Part shown: in pieces, positions 13,257-24,791 of the stretch | Layout: each line of letters opens with the position of its first letter | Numbering within the stretch: the stretch's first letter is position 1 | Assembly: GCF_022539315.1 (NCBI RefSeq) | Contig: NC_066313.1 | Location: forward strand, 64,669,934-64,733,933 | DNA length: 64,000 nucleotides | Direction of reading: 5' to 3' | Origin: Serinus canaria | Taxonomy: Eukaryota; Chordata; Aves; Passeriformes; Fringillidae | Made by a program: the position numbers and the translations under genes | Notes under the pieces: generated by a model | What the model saw: only the letters and a program-made list of their open reading frames with translations | What the model was told of the DNA's origin: nothing | The model's database searches: none

Positions 13257-14159
13257 GTGAATATAATAGTGAATATTGTATAACACCTGAGGTTCTACCA
13301 GGGTTCTCAAACTGCCATCATCACCAGAGAAGGCAGTCAAAATCATCATCTCTGCTTGATCTTCTGCATCCAGAACAAAATATTACTGATGGTGGAAATC
13401 TTGTGTTTGTATGTGCAATAGATTTGAGGCTGCACCCGCAGGAGTCAGTGTCCACTTCAACCAAGTGATGACATGGTGCATAGGGGAGACAACCAGAAAA
13501 CAAAGATTTAAAACCAGATTATATTCAATAATCTGCAAGTGTAATTATAACATATGACATTTAAAATAATGGGAAATTTGAAATATGTGGTAGTTTTTTG
13601 CTAGCACAAGCCACACCTTTCTAAAATTTAACTTCTTAAATCTTCCAGTTAATACATAACAAATTGCTCTCATTGCAGAATGTTCAGATATAAGAGCTTC
13701 TCAAGAGTGACTGAACTTATTTTGAACTTTTATTTTCATTTAAACTCTCCATTAAGGAATTTGGGAGGGTGAGCAGGGTAGAAAGGCATTTGTTTAGATT
13801 CTCCTTTTAATAAAGTTTTAACACTTTGATATCAGTCTCTGATTAGATGCAGTATCCCACATTCCAAAGTGAAGACAGGCTTTTTGCTCCCTCTCTCCTC
13901 CTCCCAGCACATATCTTAGTTCTGTCTTTTAAGCAGAGCCTCTGATTCAGCCTAATTATTGTCATTAGCAGCAGTTTTCTGCAGAGCAGCATTCCTTGCT
14001 GTGGCCTCTCCTTTTCAACTCAATAAAGGATTATCCTAAACCCCAGTCTCTATTAGTCCTATTTCCAGTTACATTGTGAGGGGGAGGGTACCAGATTCCC
14101 TGTGCCCATTCTGTGTTTGTAGCTTGGCCCAAATAATGGATTTTCCTGGTGTTTATCAC
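13257..14159. other. Unique non-coding DNA with a homeobox-site-like block at 13930-14060
   Basis: No gene recognised. The block 13930-14060 contains CTAATTATTGTCATTAGCAG (TAAT cores on both strands), a CTGCAGAGCAG run and AATAAAGGATTATCC. This is the appearance of a conserved non-coding element, though conservation cannot be tested here. Confidence 0.4.
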
Positions 14160-14360
14160 ACTACTCTGTAAAATGCCTAAGGATGGGATTCATCTGCAGT
14201 GTAGATGTCTGCATCTAAGCAAGTCCTGGTTCCTTTTATAGTCAATAGATATCAATAGACACTCTGAGTGTGTGATTCATCCCATCTCAAGATAGACGTC
14301 TAATTTAGGTCAGGTGACTCATTCCCTGGAAGTACTTATTGACTATAAAGGGAATCTGAA
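14160..14360. mobile_element. Old non-autonomous element with inverted repeat
   Basis: TTCCTTTTATAGTCAATA at 14230-14247 and TATTGACTATAAAGGGAA at 14337-14354 are reverse complements over 18 bp with one mismatch, 89 bp apart. The surrounding text also shows weaker mirrored pieces (GATTCATC at about 14188 and again at about 14274, GATGTCTGCATCTAA against AGACGTCTAATTTA). Together this suggests a decayed fold-back or MITE-like element. There is no transposase frame. The exact termini are uncertain. Confidence 0.45.
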
Positions 14361-14741
14361 TGACTAACTCAAAGACTTTTAAAGTGAGGTGAGGTGAAAC
14401 TCACCCTACATGCTTCCCATCTTCAATACCCTTCTCCTTGGACAGTTTCTCTCACTGTGTTTAACCAGATGCTTCACAGAGCTTGCTGCCATTTCGCAGC
14501 TCTCCTGTGAAACCCAGTCACCAGCTCTCATTTCAGTTCTTCCCACCTGGGAAGACAGTCCTCAAGCCTTGCCAGTCTTCTTTTCTGTGTGTACTTAATG
14601 ATTCCACTGTTCATCCTTCCTTGCTTATTATCACTGAGGACTTCAGCCGTGGTATCAAATACTTTCATTTTTTCATGCTTGCTTTCTGAGGCAAGTCCCT
14701 TTTCTTAGCTCACCTTCAATTCAAAGAAAAAAAACCTGTTG

Positions 14742-14759
14742 TTTTTTTTTTTTTTTTTT
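14742..14759. repeat. Poly(T) run, 18 nt
   Basis: Uninterrupted T run preceded by AAAAAAAACCTGTTG. It could be the complement of a retroposon poly(A) tail, but no recognisable retroposon body adjoins it. Confidence 0.8.
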
Positions 14760-16104
14760 GCTTAATATTAGGAAATGGTATGGAATTTTTAATTTCCATA
14801 ACGTTAAATCATAATTAACAAGAAATTATTTATTTGTTTGTTTTACATTAAGGATTTTCATTGGCCGTATTAGTGGTTACAGCATGTGGCTTTCTTGCTA
14901 TGTTAATTTAGTTCTACCTTCCTCTCTGGCTACACTTACTCAACAGGGAAATCCCAGGGGAACTTGTATTTGTAATTTCAAAAATAAATAATAAGTTTGA
15001 ATTTTGGCCAATGTATTACTCCTGTAGTGAGTGAGAGTCTCTGTCTCTCATGGTCACATAAATTAGAGTCCTGATCAACGATGACAAGCATTCTGCTAGC
15101 TCGACAAACATTAATCTGGTTAACTCCTCTTCTTCCCACTCCTTCCTGACACAGAGGAAGAAGGCCTCTGGAGAGAGTTTGAGATGTGAAGTTGAATTTT
15201 ATTGTAACTTTAATGTGGCAAGGGGTCTTCAAGCACCTTCAGAAGTTTGTGAAAATTCCAAGCAGGAAACAAACAAGCTATACAAAGCATGAAAGGCTGG
15301 GGGTTTTACTGGCTTTTACAATAAACAATTAAAATAATTTTTTTTTGTTTATGAGATCTTGAAAGAAAGTTTCCACATGTTCACACAAATATTTAAATCT
15401 GAAGTCTGAGATTCTCAATTTTTTTCAATTATAACTTTTTTCTGTAGAAAACAAACTTGAACAATAAAATGAATTGTCACATTTAGGATTAGAATCTTAT
15501 GGGGTTTTTTGTATTTGGTATGTAGTTCTTTCATATAGTTCTCTGCATCCTATTCAGGATGCATTCCTAATACTTAATAAAATTATGCACAGCCTGTGGA
15601 TAGCTTCTTGTAATTTAGGAGGCAGAGAGGACATCTGGAGGTGAAGTCTCCTTGAAGTCTTTTATCTATCAGGCATGAGTGTTTGTGATTGCTTCACTCC
15701 CTTTAAGGCTTCCACAAACTCCTTATCAGGAGCTCCATACACTATTGTCTTTATTACCAATTTAAATCACAGTGATGCTGGTGCTCTATAAAATTTGAAG
15801 CCCAAGGAAGTAGATTCTTCAGTCTATCCCATTTGTCACATATTTCTTTTTAACCTGGATTTATAAATACCTTTCCCTCAAAGGGAAAAGGTTTTAATTT
15901 ATTATTTTCTTTAAGTGGAGGAGAGTGTTTTGAAGATTCCATATATAGCTGACTTCAGGAATGAAAGTCTGTTGTTTTGATCCAGAAAGAGTTTATATAA
16001 GGGATAAGAAAAGGAAAATATTCTTGAAAAAACAACCCCCTCCTCTTAAGTTGTATATTTTGGAGCATAAGGAAACATAATCAGGATCTCCTGTTTTGAT
16101 TAGC

Positions 16105-16125
16105 AAAAAAAAAAAAAAAAAAAAA
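16105..16125. repeat. Poly(A) run, 21 nt
   Basis: Uninterrupted A run following GATTAGC. I looked upstream for a processed pseudogene or LINE body and recognised none. Confidence 0.85.
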
Positions 16126-18385
16126 GGAAAGACAAAGTTCATGGTATTTGTCTAATTTTCATAGCTCATTACAGGCGTTATGCAAAACTCTGAGCTGCCA
16201 ACAGCAAGTACTGTTTCTGCCCAGAAAATATACAAGCTCTGTATTTTAAAAGAGTAAGATACAAGGTCTTCTGTAGTATAAATTTCGAAGTTATTTACAT
16301 TTGACTGAGGCTATGATTTAAAAAAAAACTTAAAAAACTAGGAAAACAGCCCTAGTCTATCCAAACTCAATACCCACAGCTTTCCATTATTCCATTCTGA
16401 AATATCATCTTATTTAATTCTATTTCCTCTGTCTCCTTTTCCTCTTCTATAAAAACCAGAGAAATTACTGTAACATTGATCCCAATGTGCTGAACATCCT
16501 GTGTAGTCTGTGAAGGAATTGTTGCAAGCTTGGCCTTATTTATTTATTGGATCATCCTGGGACATTTACCTGCTTGTAACTGCAGAACACTGTTGATGAA
16601 ACACCTAATTTTCAGCCACTGAACAAGCTCTTTACCGTCTAAGTCCTGAGAATATCAAACCAGTAGTAATAGAGTCCATGACAAAAACACGCTTTTATCC
16701 TACAGCTCAAGTGTTGTAGAGCAGTTTTACTGGAACTTGTGGAGGACCTATAACAATCCTATTCCTATGAGAAGGAATAATTAAAGCACCAGCAGCAGCA
16801 CTTCCACCCGTTGCTGCTATGTTTCAAGAGAAAGGGTAATCCATGTATTTGAATACTGAAAATTACCACCTCAAAAGCCCACACTCAGCATCTTCACATT
16901 TATAGGTGTGATGAAACTTCACAGATCCCTTTGGTCAGCACCTTCAAAGTTCTGTTTGCTTCAAAGTTCCATGGCTATGTATACACATGGAAAGCACCTC
17001 AGCCTTCATGGAACTTAGCAGCTTGCTGCTTGTTGTTCATTCTTTTTGCCTGGGCCACAGCCAAACCTCAGTCACTACACATCCTCAGGTGTGCTGGGTG
17101 GCATTGTGTGGCATTTTGGGCTGCTGCTTTCTTCTCAATCCCTAAATGAGAAGACAGAGATTTTACTCTCCTTATTCATAGTTCCTTGCCTCTTTATTTT
17201 TAGGAACACATAGTTTATGGAATGCAGCCTTACTCACGTGCACAAGATCAGTGTACACAAGCTCTATTTATTGTAAGAACAAAGTGTAAAAACAGCCCCA
17301 TTGAATATGACTGTACATCCTTATAGTGCATTATCCTGTCATAGAGAGTAGCCAGTAAAAAAAATATTCTGGAAGAAAACTGTAAAGAACAGGGTAACCA
17401 TTCATGGTGACAGACAGGAGAAAGGTCTTTTGCACACTGCTGGAAAGTACTAGGGGTTTTTCTTTGATAAGTACAGGTATTGTGAAATTCACTGGGGAAG
17501 AGGGTAAAAAAAATAAACAGATCAGAAAGCAAAAATAAAAAGTACTTTATTCATTTTAAATAGTGCACTTGGGAAAGACTACAGGGCAAAAGCAAGTGTG
17601 CATGATGGCTGTGGTGAGGCCCAGTCCCTTTCTGAAAATGCTTTCCCTCTCTGGAGCCCTTCTTCAGTTAGCATGCAGTGTTCTACATCTGTGTGATGCT
17701 TAAGATCATCTCTGCAAGGGCAGACTATGTGCAGGGTAAAGTTTAGGGTTTGTTTGGTTTTTTAATCTTTGGACTTATAAACTACATCACTTCAGTTTGT
17801 CTTCATGTATATGTATCCTCTTTAAGTACAAAAATCAATCACTGCTGAAGCCATTGCAATACCCTGGGCCTGAAATGTTAAAAACTGAAGATTTTCCAGT
17901 TGTTCAAAACAGTTTGAGTGCTCAAAGTGCACAATTTTTCTCTGGGTTTCTTTGATTAGCCTTTGTTTTATTTATTATTTCAATAATTTATTAATAAATG
18001 CATTGTTCCTGTCCCATGGAATAAGTGTCTTGTTCAAAAGAATATCCAATTAAAGAGGCAACCTGCAGCTATGCATGCCACAAGTGTACATGTTTCCAAG
18101 ACAAAAATCTAAACTGCTTTAGTGTACAACTGATTAATGGCAAGCAAGTACTACTTTGTTTAGGAGGAGCTATTTTAATGTGTCTAGAAATTTCTTAACT
18201 AGACAAAGAAACCAGCTTTTGTGTTTCTTACAGCATTTGCTTTTCATGGATTCCTTCCCAGTAGCATGGTTTTAGATTTATGGGATACTTAATATCTTTG
18301 CTTTACATTCCAGAAACAGAAAGCAGATATAAAACAGAGATTAGGATGATTAAGATATCAAAACCAATTCTTTTTACTTTTTTAC

Positions 18386-18401
18386 TTTTTTTTTTTTTTT
18401 T
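18386..18401. repeat. Poly(T) run with TTTTTAC units
   Basis: Two TTTTTAC-like units followed by 16 T residues. Simple repeat; the minus-strand frame 18374-18583 ends in a lysine run because of it. Confidence 0.8.
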
Positions 18402-20056
18402 GCATAAACAAAAACAGTCGAGAATTTAGTACAAATTGCAGTTGATTGCAGCAGATTTTTACAATATTTATTTTTCAATTGCTTTGAACACCAGAGATTT
18501 ATAAGTGATTTCTCCCTCAGGTCAGGGACTCTACCAATGTAGTACAGTAAATTTTTATTTAGTAAGCTAACCTTCACTAGCATTATTTATTATCACAGTT
18601 CCTTTGACTCAGGATAATTTTAAGACGCAGTTGAGCGTAGCTGAAACAGCAGAGCACTTCAGCCAAGAAAAGTGCATTACCAAGTCACTGGTGTATGATG
18701 GAAAGCTTAGCTGAGTGTGTCTGCAGCACACAACACACTGCACAGTGCAGATGCTTGCCTTGCCCAGGTTTTAAGCAATGCAGCCACACTGACATCCCTC
18801 TGCTGCTCTCTGGAGCTCAGGGCAAGCATGGGGTATGGCTTTGCTGGCTTGTATCATGAAGACAGGCCCCAGAGGCAAAGGGATTAGCAAGATGCATCTG
18901 TGCGTAAGAGTGTGAGAAATACCACAGAGGCAGAGGAGATACAGAAAAATCAGAAAAGCTGCCAGAAGCAGCACTGGAAAATGGCTGGCAAAAGAGGCTC
19001 AGGACATGGAGCAGACCTGCTGCCCTTATCTGAATCCTCCTGAGTGTAGGAAACAGCAGCTACAGCTTTTGCAACAAAGAGGAGTGAAATAGGAACGTGT
19101 AAAAAAGTGGTTGTGTCCATCGCTAATTCTTCATGAAGTGCAAAGAAAGTGGCAAAATTCCTACAACTGTTTCATTGATGGAGTCAACATTTTATAGTGG
19201 AATTGCAAGGATGACACAAAGAGAAACCAGTCTCTTAGTTCAGCTTAAGATGCTCCTGCTAGTTGTATTTTTGAGAATTTTGCCAAAAAAAAAAAGTTGC
19301 CAATTATTTCCTACTTAACTACTGACATTACTTAAAACTTTTAGCTCACCATCACAATGGAGTTACCCTTTCAGTTATTCCTTCTGACACCTGTTTTAGA
19401 GGGTATTAATGCAATGGAGAGTGGTAGAATAAAATATGCATGCCAAGCAGATTAGATCAGTGCTCAGCTCTATGCACTGCACTGTGGTTGTTCTGGTAAT
19501 TAATCTAACTGTAAACCAAATTGTAGTGCCTGTGTTCCTCCTTCAGGCCTGTGAGCAGCCTATGATGCCAGTTTGGTCTCTGGACAGTTGTCTGGTCATG
19601 TTACAGGTAAGTCTTCGTGAGTTGGATAAGCTTCACCTGGAAGCCTGTCTAAGTATCAAGTGTAGCTCAGTTTGGGTTTGCTGGAGTTACAAGGGGTGCC
19701 AGGACCTCTTCATTCTTCACCCTGAATTCCTCTCCTTAGGTGTGATGGAGTGGTCAGAGACAGCAAATGATCTCCCACTGCCTTGTCTACCTGTGCAAAG
19801 TTCAGCTCTCTCTCTGTGGCACACTCACCCCTGCACAACTGTGCTCCTGGTCAGCATCCACTGGCAGTTCAAAGGGTGCAGGCTAAACAGACACTCTGCA
19901 TATGGGGGCTAAACACCACTGATTATTAGTGGATGTCTCTCCTCCACGTGAGCTGTTATACTCTCCAAAAGACCAGTGTGTTCCAGGAAATGCTTTTGGA
20001 AAGAGATCTAATAGTGCCTATGACTAAGAGGCACCATAAAGATGACTGCTAGATCT

Positions 20057-20088
20057 GTTAAAAAGAGTAGTAGTTAAAAAGGGTAGTC
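20057..20088. repeat. Two-copy 16-bp tandem repeat
   Basis: GTTAAAAAGAGTAGTA (20057-20072) is followed directly by GTTAAAAAGGGTAGTC (20073-20088), with two differences. A small local duplication. Confidence 0.75.
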
Positions 20089-20407
20089 GGATCCTTTTCT
20101 TTGGAAAGCCAGCCTTTGTCATTAGAAACAGAAGCAGAGAGAGATTCAAAGGCGGTGATGTTATGGGAAATCCAAATCTTTCTCCCTTATTACTGAATTA
20201 GGTCATACCCTTTTTTTCCTTCCCTCCAGACTTGCTGATTTGGTGTAAGGAAACCACATTCTTGTCTGCAGCCTCCCAGCCGTGGTCTGTTCATCCTTCC
20301 ACTTGCCTTGCAGTGAGAAATTTGCTTCTTCTCCCATGGGAGTCAGGTGGTATTTGTCTCACTGACCATTAATCACCTAAAAATTAAAGACCAGATCAAA
20401 ATAATTT

Positions 20408-20538
20408 ATCTTGGCTCTCTGCAGTCAATGGAAAGAATTAGATGCCTACAAAGGGCAGCTCATCTACCTATCTTAGACAATTATAGTGGAATAAGATGAA
20501 TTGCTATTTCCCATTGACTTCCCCAGAGAGAATCAAGG
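20408..20538. mobile_element. Imperfect fold-back repeat (CAGTCAATGG family)
   Basis: The left arm near 20409-20435 reads CTTGGCTCTCTGCAGTCAATGG. The right arm near 20505-20537 reads TTTCCCATTGACTTCCCCAG followed by AGAGAATCAAGG, whose complement (CCTTGATTCTCT..GAAGTCAATGGGAAA) matches the left arm with a few gaps. The two arms are about 70 bp apart. It shares the AGTCAATGG core with the elements at 32017-32087 and 6972-7053. It is non-coding and old. Confidence 0.45.
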
Positions 20539-22439
20539 TGACAAGTTTAGATAAGACAATTCATTTTTAGATGGCAAAAATAAGGAGAGGAATCTCACCC
20601 CACCAGAGTCATGGCCTCCAGCAACCATATATTTTTCTAAAAAAAATGTGCTTTCTTTTGTCAGTGACATTATTTGTTTCTTTTCCTGGTGTAAGTCAGA
20701 TGAAGTCAGAGTCACTGATATCCCAGCCAAGCTATGCAGGATGAACATACTGTAGGCTTTCCTGGCTGGCCAGAACATGTTCTTCATATTAATATCTTTT
20801 TTAATTATGACTGTTCTATATAGTGTTCTGTGTATCAGTGTAGCAATTTCCAAATATATGCTTTGAAAATCTAGTTTGATTATTTTTGCTGCTGTTCAGT
20901 TTTTCTCTCACAAATCTGATATAGCACAAAAGTGCATGTGCAAGCATACATTAATAAAAATGTCTATATAAAACCAATAAAAGACGTGCCTTCTGCAAAT
21001 GCTTTGCTGTGTTTGCAGTAGAAGTGGCTGCTGCCCCATTTCATGCAAGCAGTAATATGAGCTGAAACTATAAAAGTTAATGATTGTTTCTTTGCCACCA
21101 AAAAAAAAAAAAAAAGAATCAGTTAGCAAAAGCTGATTTTCTTCTAAATGACTTTATTAATAGTAACCTGCACACCTTTTGAGTGGGGGTGTTGCTGGAA
21201 TAATGATTGAGAGTGGAATAGAAAAAGTACTGGTAGATAAGGAATGTTTTGCTTTAGAATGGTTAGAAATAAAGCCAGGAGGAGAAAAAGGTATTCCATG
21301 GGAAATGCTTGTTCAGTTTTCTGATGGTAAAATTGCCAGTAATTCCCCATTTCAAGATCTGTAATGTCAAAAGGACAGAGCTTCCTAGAACTGAATGTCT
21401 AACAGCACAGATAATATGTATTGCTTTGCTCTTTTTGATGCTTGCCAGATTTTCAACAATACTTGAAAGGCCAAGCAGGATTTTTAGATTAGTGGGGCCA
21501 AGATAAGGTTTGTAAATTCCATCATTTTCTTGATTTTTTTTTTTTAAGCACTGGCTAAGTGGATAAGTTGACTTGAGAGTACTTTTCTTGCATGAGGTTC
21601 TTGTACTGGCAGCCACAAAGGATTGGGATTTGAGAAGCTTTCAGGAACATAACAGCAAAAGATAGACTGGAAAGAAATCCCTGCTCCCATTTCCCTGGGC
21701 AGCATATGATTATTAAATGACTACTACTTTTTCTATACAGGATTATACTGAATTGTAATTAATCAGTTTCCATCACCTTTTTGTCAGAATTCTGTCAAGC
21801 CTGCAAAAGTTTATTTCGTGAATACAAATTCAGGGCCAGATCATGTGCTCATTATTGATTGAGGGGCCATTAAGGGCCAATCTTTACATATTTTGACACA
21901 GTAATGGTTTGTGATGTAATTCTATACTCAGGAATTTTTACATGATGGCAGGTTTTGTCCAGGAACTCCTCATAATATGTATTTTTATGATATATTTTGA
22001 AAGCTCACGTCCGTGCACGTTGCACAGGCTACACTTCTGATGAAGGAAGACAAAAAAGGCAGACACATTTTCCATACAAGGCTGGAGATCAGTAACTCAT
22101 CTTGGAATATTCTAGACATGAATTGAAATTCCTCTGCTTTAAAATATATATAACAACATCTCTTTCCAGTTACATAGCTACACATAAAATAGATTGGGTT
22201 TCTTCTCTTTCAGCTGCTGAGTTTTGTACAGCACAGCATAGCAGCAATCCACACATTAGTAATAAACAGAATTTAATCTACATGCTATAGGAATTCTGGG
22301 AGAGATCCTATATTTAGTCTGTACTCCACTTTCCATTACAAAAGATTATTGTGACCTTTTTATGAGAAGCTATAATGCCTCCTTTGTATATAGTAGACTT
22401 TGACTTTTGGCAAGGGGAACAAATGCCTTTTCTAGAGAA
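20539..22439. other. Unique non-coding DNA
   Basis: No gene recognised; overlapping plus and minus frames around 21144-21616 are mutual shadows without domains. A 16-nt A run lies at 21100-21115. The right end grades into a GC-richer patch. Confidence 0.5.
21100..21115. repeat. Poly(A) run, 16 nt
   Basis: Uninterrupted A run after GCCACC. No retroposon body is recognised beside it. Confidence 0.8.
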
Positions 22440-22740
22440 TTGGCTGGCTTTTGCGCTACTAACATTTCCCACTTTCCTCCTGACTGAGCTCCTCAGGAAT
22501 ATGTTGGCTGCGCGGCAAGGCAGCAACAAGCTACACAGCCCCATCTAAAGCTGGGCTGGTGCCACCAGTGATGCAGCAGCAGTCTGGGCTGCACCAGGAA
22601 AGCCTGAGAACTGCTGCTGGGAGGGGACCCAGGCTGCGGCCCGACTCCTTACCCAACACGTGGTCGCCCTTCTGCCCGCCCAGCCTCTGACCGGCAATGC
22701 CACATGGGCAGCTCTGGAGCAGAAAAAGGGATGTGGCTAA
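22440..22740. other. Local GC- and CpG-rich patch
   Basis: Against an AT-rich background this stretch has GC-rich text and about nine CpGs, e.g. in GCTGCGCGGCAAGG, GGCTGCGGCCCGACTCC, ACACGTGGTCGCCC and GACCGGCAATG. It holds a CACGTG E-box near 22657. A 76-codon minus-strand frame (22314-22544) overlaps only its left part and has no known domain. It could be a small or decayed CpG island, a regulatory element or a GC-rich repeat I do not recognise. Confidence 0.35.
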
Positions 22741-23164
22741 CAGGGAGGATTATTGATTTTTCACAAAATTGTCAACTGGTTTAGAACATTTTGTGATGCT
22801 GGACAGCATGGATTGAAACCTTACCCAACAAAAATTTGAGAGTCAGGTTCTCAGCTTTGTAAAACCACAGCCACTCATATGAAGCCAAAAATGACCTAAA
22901 TTATTAAAGGATATTCAGCCAGATTTTGACACGTGACCAAGCAAATCACTAATTCTGAAAAGAGTACTATTTAAGACTAGTGACACAGTAATCTGCAGAT
23001 AGTTCACTGGAACATAATGAAGCAATAAAGCTAAACGATTGTGTGCTTTGTAGTTACATATCCGAGTCCTCTGTGAGTAACATTTATGATACAATGCATT
23101 CAGACACAGCTTCCCGACCCACAATCTCACTAGGAGATTTCAGAGTCTGCACTGATGGATCCCC
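22741..23164. other. Unique non-coding DNA
   Basis: I see no gene, repeat or notable motif in this stretch. Confidence 0.5.
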
Positions 23165-23290
23165 ACAATAGCCTTGGGAGGGAGGCCAGTTTTGTTATCC
23201 TAAAATTACAGGAGAGGAAAGAGAAGCACCAACAGTTCAAGTGACTTGTGCATGGTCCAAGCCAGGAACAGGAGCCAGGAAGCAAATGTA
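23165..23290 (-). mobile_element. MIR/L3-like ancient repeat, antisense
   Basis: The plus strand reads TTGTTATCCTAAAATTACAG, GAGAGGAAAGAGAAGCACC, TTCAAGTGACTTGTGCATGG, TCCAAGCCAGGAACAGGAGCC. This parallels the familiar antisense MIR/L3 core (TTATCCCCATTTTACAGATG, AGGAAACTGAGGCAC, TTAAGTGACTTGCCCAAGG, TCACACAG..GCAGAGCCAGG). Order and spacing are kept over about 100 bp. It is an amniote-old fossil with no coding capacity; whether the family is MIR or a CR1-L3 tail is not settled by eye. Confidence 0.65.
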
Positions 23291-23446
23291 CTTTGATTTA
23301 GGGCGGGTGTGCCTCCAAGTGATTACAATTCATGTTGCTCCTGCCTACGCCTGGGGTGCTTGGCTCCATGTTTTCTGATCCCGACTGGGGCTAAACCGCA
23401 AGACCATTCTTCGACATCTGAATGATAAAGAACAACAAGAGGAAAG

Positions 23447-23520
23447 ACTCTTTGGTGGTTAGGGTGCTAGCCAAAGCCTTTGCAAGACCTGGGCCTGGCA
23501 ACATTCTTCCATGCAGTTCC
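23447..23520 (+). mobile_element. Possible tRNA-type SINE head
   Basis: TTTGGTGGTTAGGGTGCTAG resembles the A-box side of tRNA-headed SINEs (TGGTGGTTAGGGCACT..), and GCAAGACCTGGGCCTGG follows at the spacing where such SINEs carry GGGAGACCTGGGTTCAA. The B box itself is not clean. A CR1-like tail follows about 20 nt later, so the two may form one tRNA-headed, CR1-tailed SINE. Moderately uncertain. Confidence 0.35.
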
Positions 23521-23536
23521 TGGCAGAAGTCCTCAA

Positions 23537-23580
23537 GACCTCGATGATCTTAGAGGTCTTTTCCAACCGTAACAATTCTC
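23537..23580 (+). mobile_element. CR1-type 3' tail fragment
   Basis: GATGATCTTAGAGGTCTTTT followed by CCAACCGTAACAATTCTC matches the usual CR1 3' end (GATGATCTTTAAGGTCCCTT, CCAACCCAAACCATTCTATG). Only the last 40 or so bases are present. It may be a severely truncated CR1 or the LINE-derived tail of a SINE whose head is just upstream. Confidence 0.7.
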
Positions 23581-24791
23581 CGTAGGTGCCTCAGCTGGGA
23601 TTTATGGCAAGCATGCACTGGGTCCCAGGTGCCCACCTGGGCAGTACTCAGAAAATCCTGCTGCAGCAGCCTCCTGGGTGAATGCCTAGAGCTGTTTGGT
23701 TTTCAGTCAGTCCCAGAGTTACTCGAGAGAAGGGGTCTGTTTGCCCCCTGACTTCTGGGCTCCCCTGCCCCTGCGGGTGCTGTGGCTCCTGTGTCACTCG
23801 TGTCTGTCGGTGCATGGAATATATGTTCAGTATGGGCACTATGCAATTCCAGGCGTAGCATGGTTTGAATGTCAGATGGCAAGTTGCTCGAGTGCAGAGA
23901 TATATACGGGGAGGCAAAAGGGAGGAGACATTCCATTTGCTTATTATTTTCTTGGTTGCTGAAGCAAGTGTTGTTTGCTAATTAATAGCACAGTTCTGTG
24001 CCCTATTTCACAACTTCCCTGTATTTATTTTCGTGATGACTTCCTTGAATCGCATCCTAGGCTTCAGTGCACATTAACTTCCTAGTGTGCTTCTTTCCTG
24101 TGCTTACCCTCAGAAAAGCAGACGACTGGGAAAGAACTCCACAAAACAACCCATTAAAATTACTGTCAATTCCATATGGAATAAATTAGGTTCTTAACCC
24201 AATTATAGTGAAATTTCAAGTAGAGGCATGATGGAAAAGCTAACAAGAAGTTAGGAGACTCATTCTGATGAGATTTGATATCCATCTGAATGGCAGCTTG
24301 GCTTTCAACCACAGTTTGGTTTTGGAATCCATTGAAGTTTTGTAAATTTCAGTAAGACTGTGTTTGAGTCTTTGCATTTGGCCCACCCTGAGCAGTGACA
24401 CAATTGTACGCTTCAGGGCGCATTTCAATTCAAAATAGAATGGAGTATTTGTGACATACAAAGAGAAAATGATAGTATCAAAGGGTACTGAAATTTGTCT
24501 ATTGTCTTTACAGTTACATAAATTTGGAGAAAAAGATGTTCACATATGTAAATGCTAAGAAACGGATTATCATGTAGGAAGGAGCCACTGTGAAAATGAA
24601 GGTTATACTTTTTAAGCACCTTGACTTTCTTCAGTGCAAAGAAGAACTACTGATTTACTTCCCCCTGCAAGAAATAAAATAATATTGCTTCTGCTTTGAT
24701 TTGAGGTTTTGCATGTTTGAAAAATTGTGTGAATTTTTATGCTTCACAATCACATCTGAACATACTAAAATTTCGGTGACATAAAAATTAC
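23581..24791. other. Unique non-coding DNA
   Basis: No gene recognised. Three overlapping frames (23648-23962, both strands) cover the same bases in different frames and none has a recognisable domain. Confidence 0.5.

Larger units (their letters stand above)
14361..20407. other. Unique non-coding DNA containing the longest open frame
   Basis: No gene recognised. It includes homopolymer runs listed separately and the 158-codon plus-strand frame 19436-19912, which starts in unremarkable sequence, has no known domain and ends in GGC TAA. Within that frame, 19547-19606 is bounded by a good splice acceptor and a perfect CAG|GTAAGT donor; see findings. The remainder shows nothing further. Confidence 0.45.

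Noticed and set aside
13023..13349. 108-codon minus-strand frame with Ile-Tyr repeats
   Set aside because: Runs through the TA microsatellite; the repeated residues are an artefact.
16040..16130. Processed pseudogene ending in the 21-nt A run
   Set aside because: No recognisable coding sequence, no AATAAA at the proper distance and no evident target-site duplication. The same holds for the A runs at 21100, 34965 and 42495.
19436..19912. 158-codon open frame as a protein gene
   Set aside because: The longest frame in the window, but it has no domain, no clear promoter or Kozak context and no recognisable family. A frame of this length is not surprising in 128 kb of single-strand search. Only the internal splice-bounded 60 nt is kept as a finding.
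21832..21890. Fragment beginning CAGGGCCAGATC of another sauropsid palindromic repeat
   Set aside because: Resemblance is limited to the first dozen bases and the body does not follow.
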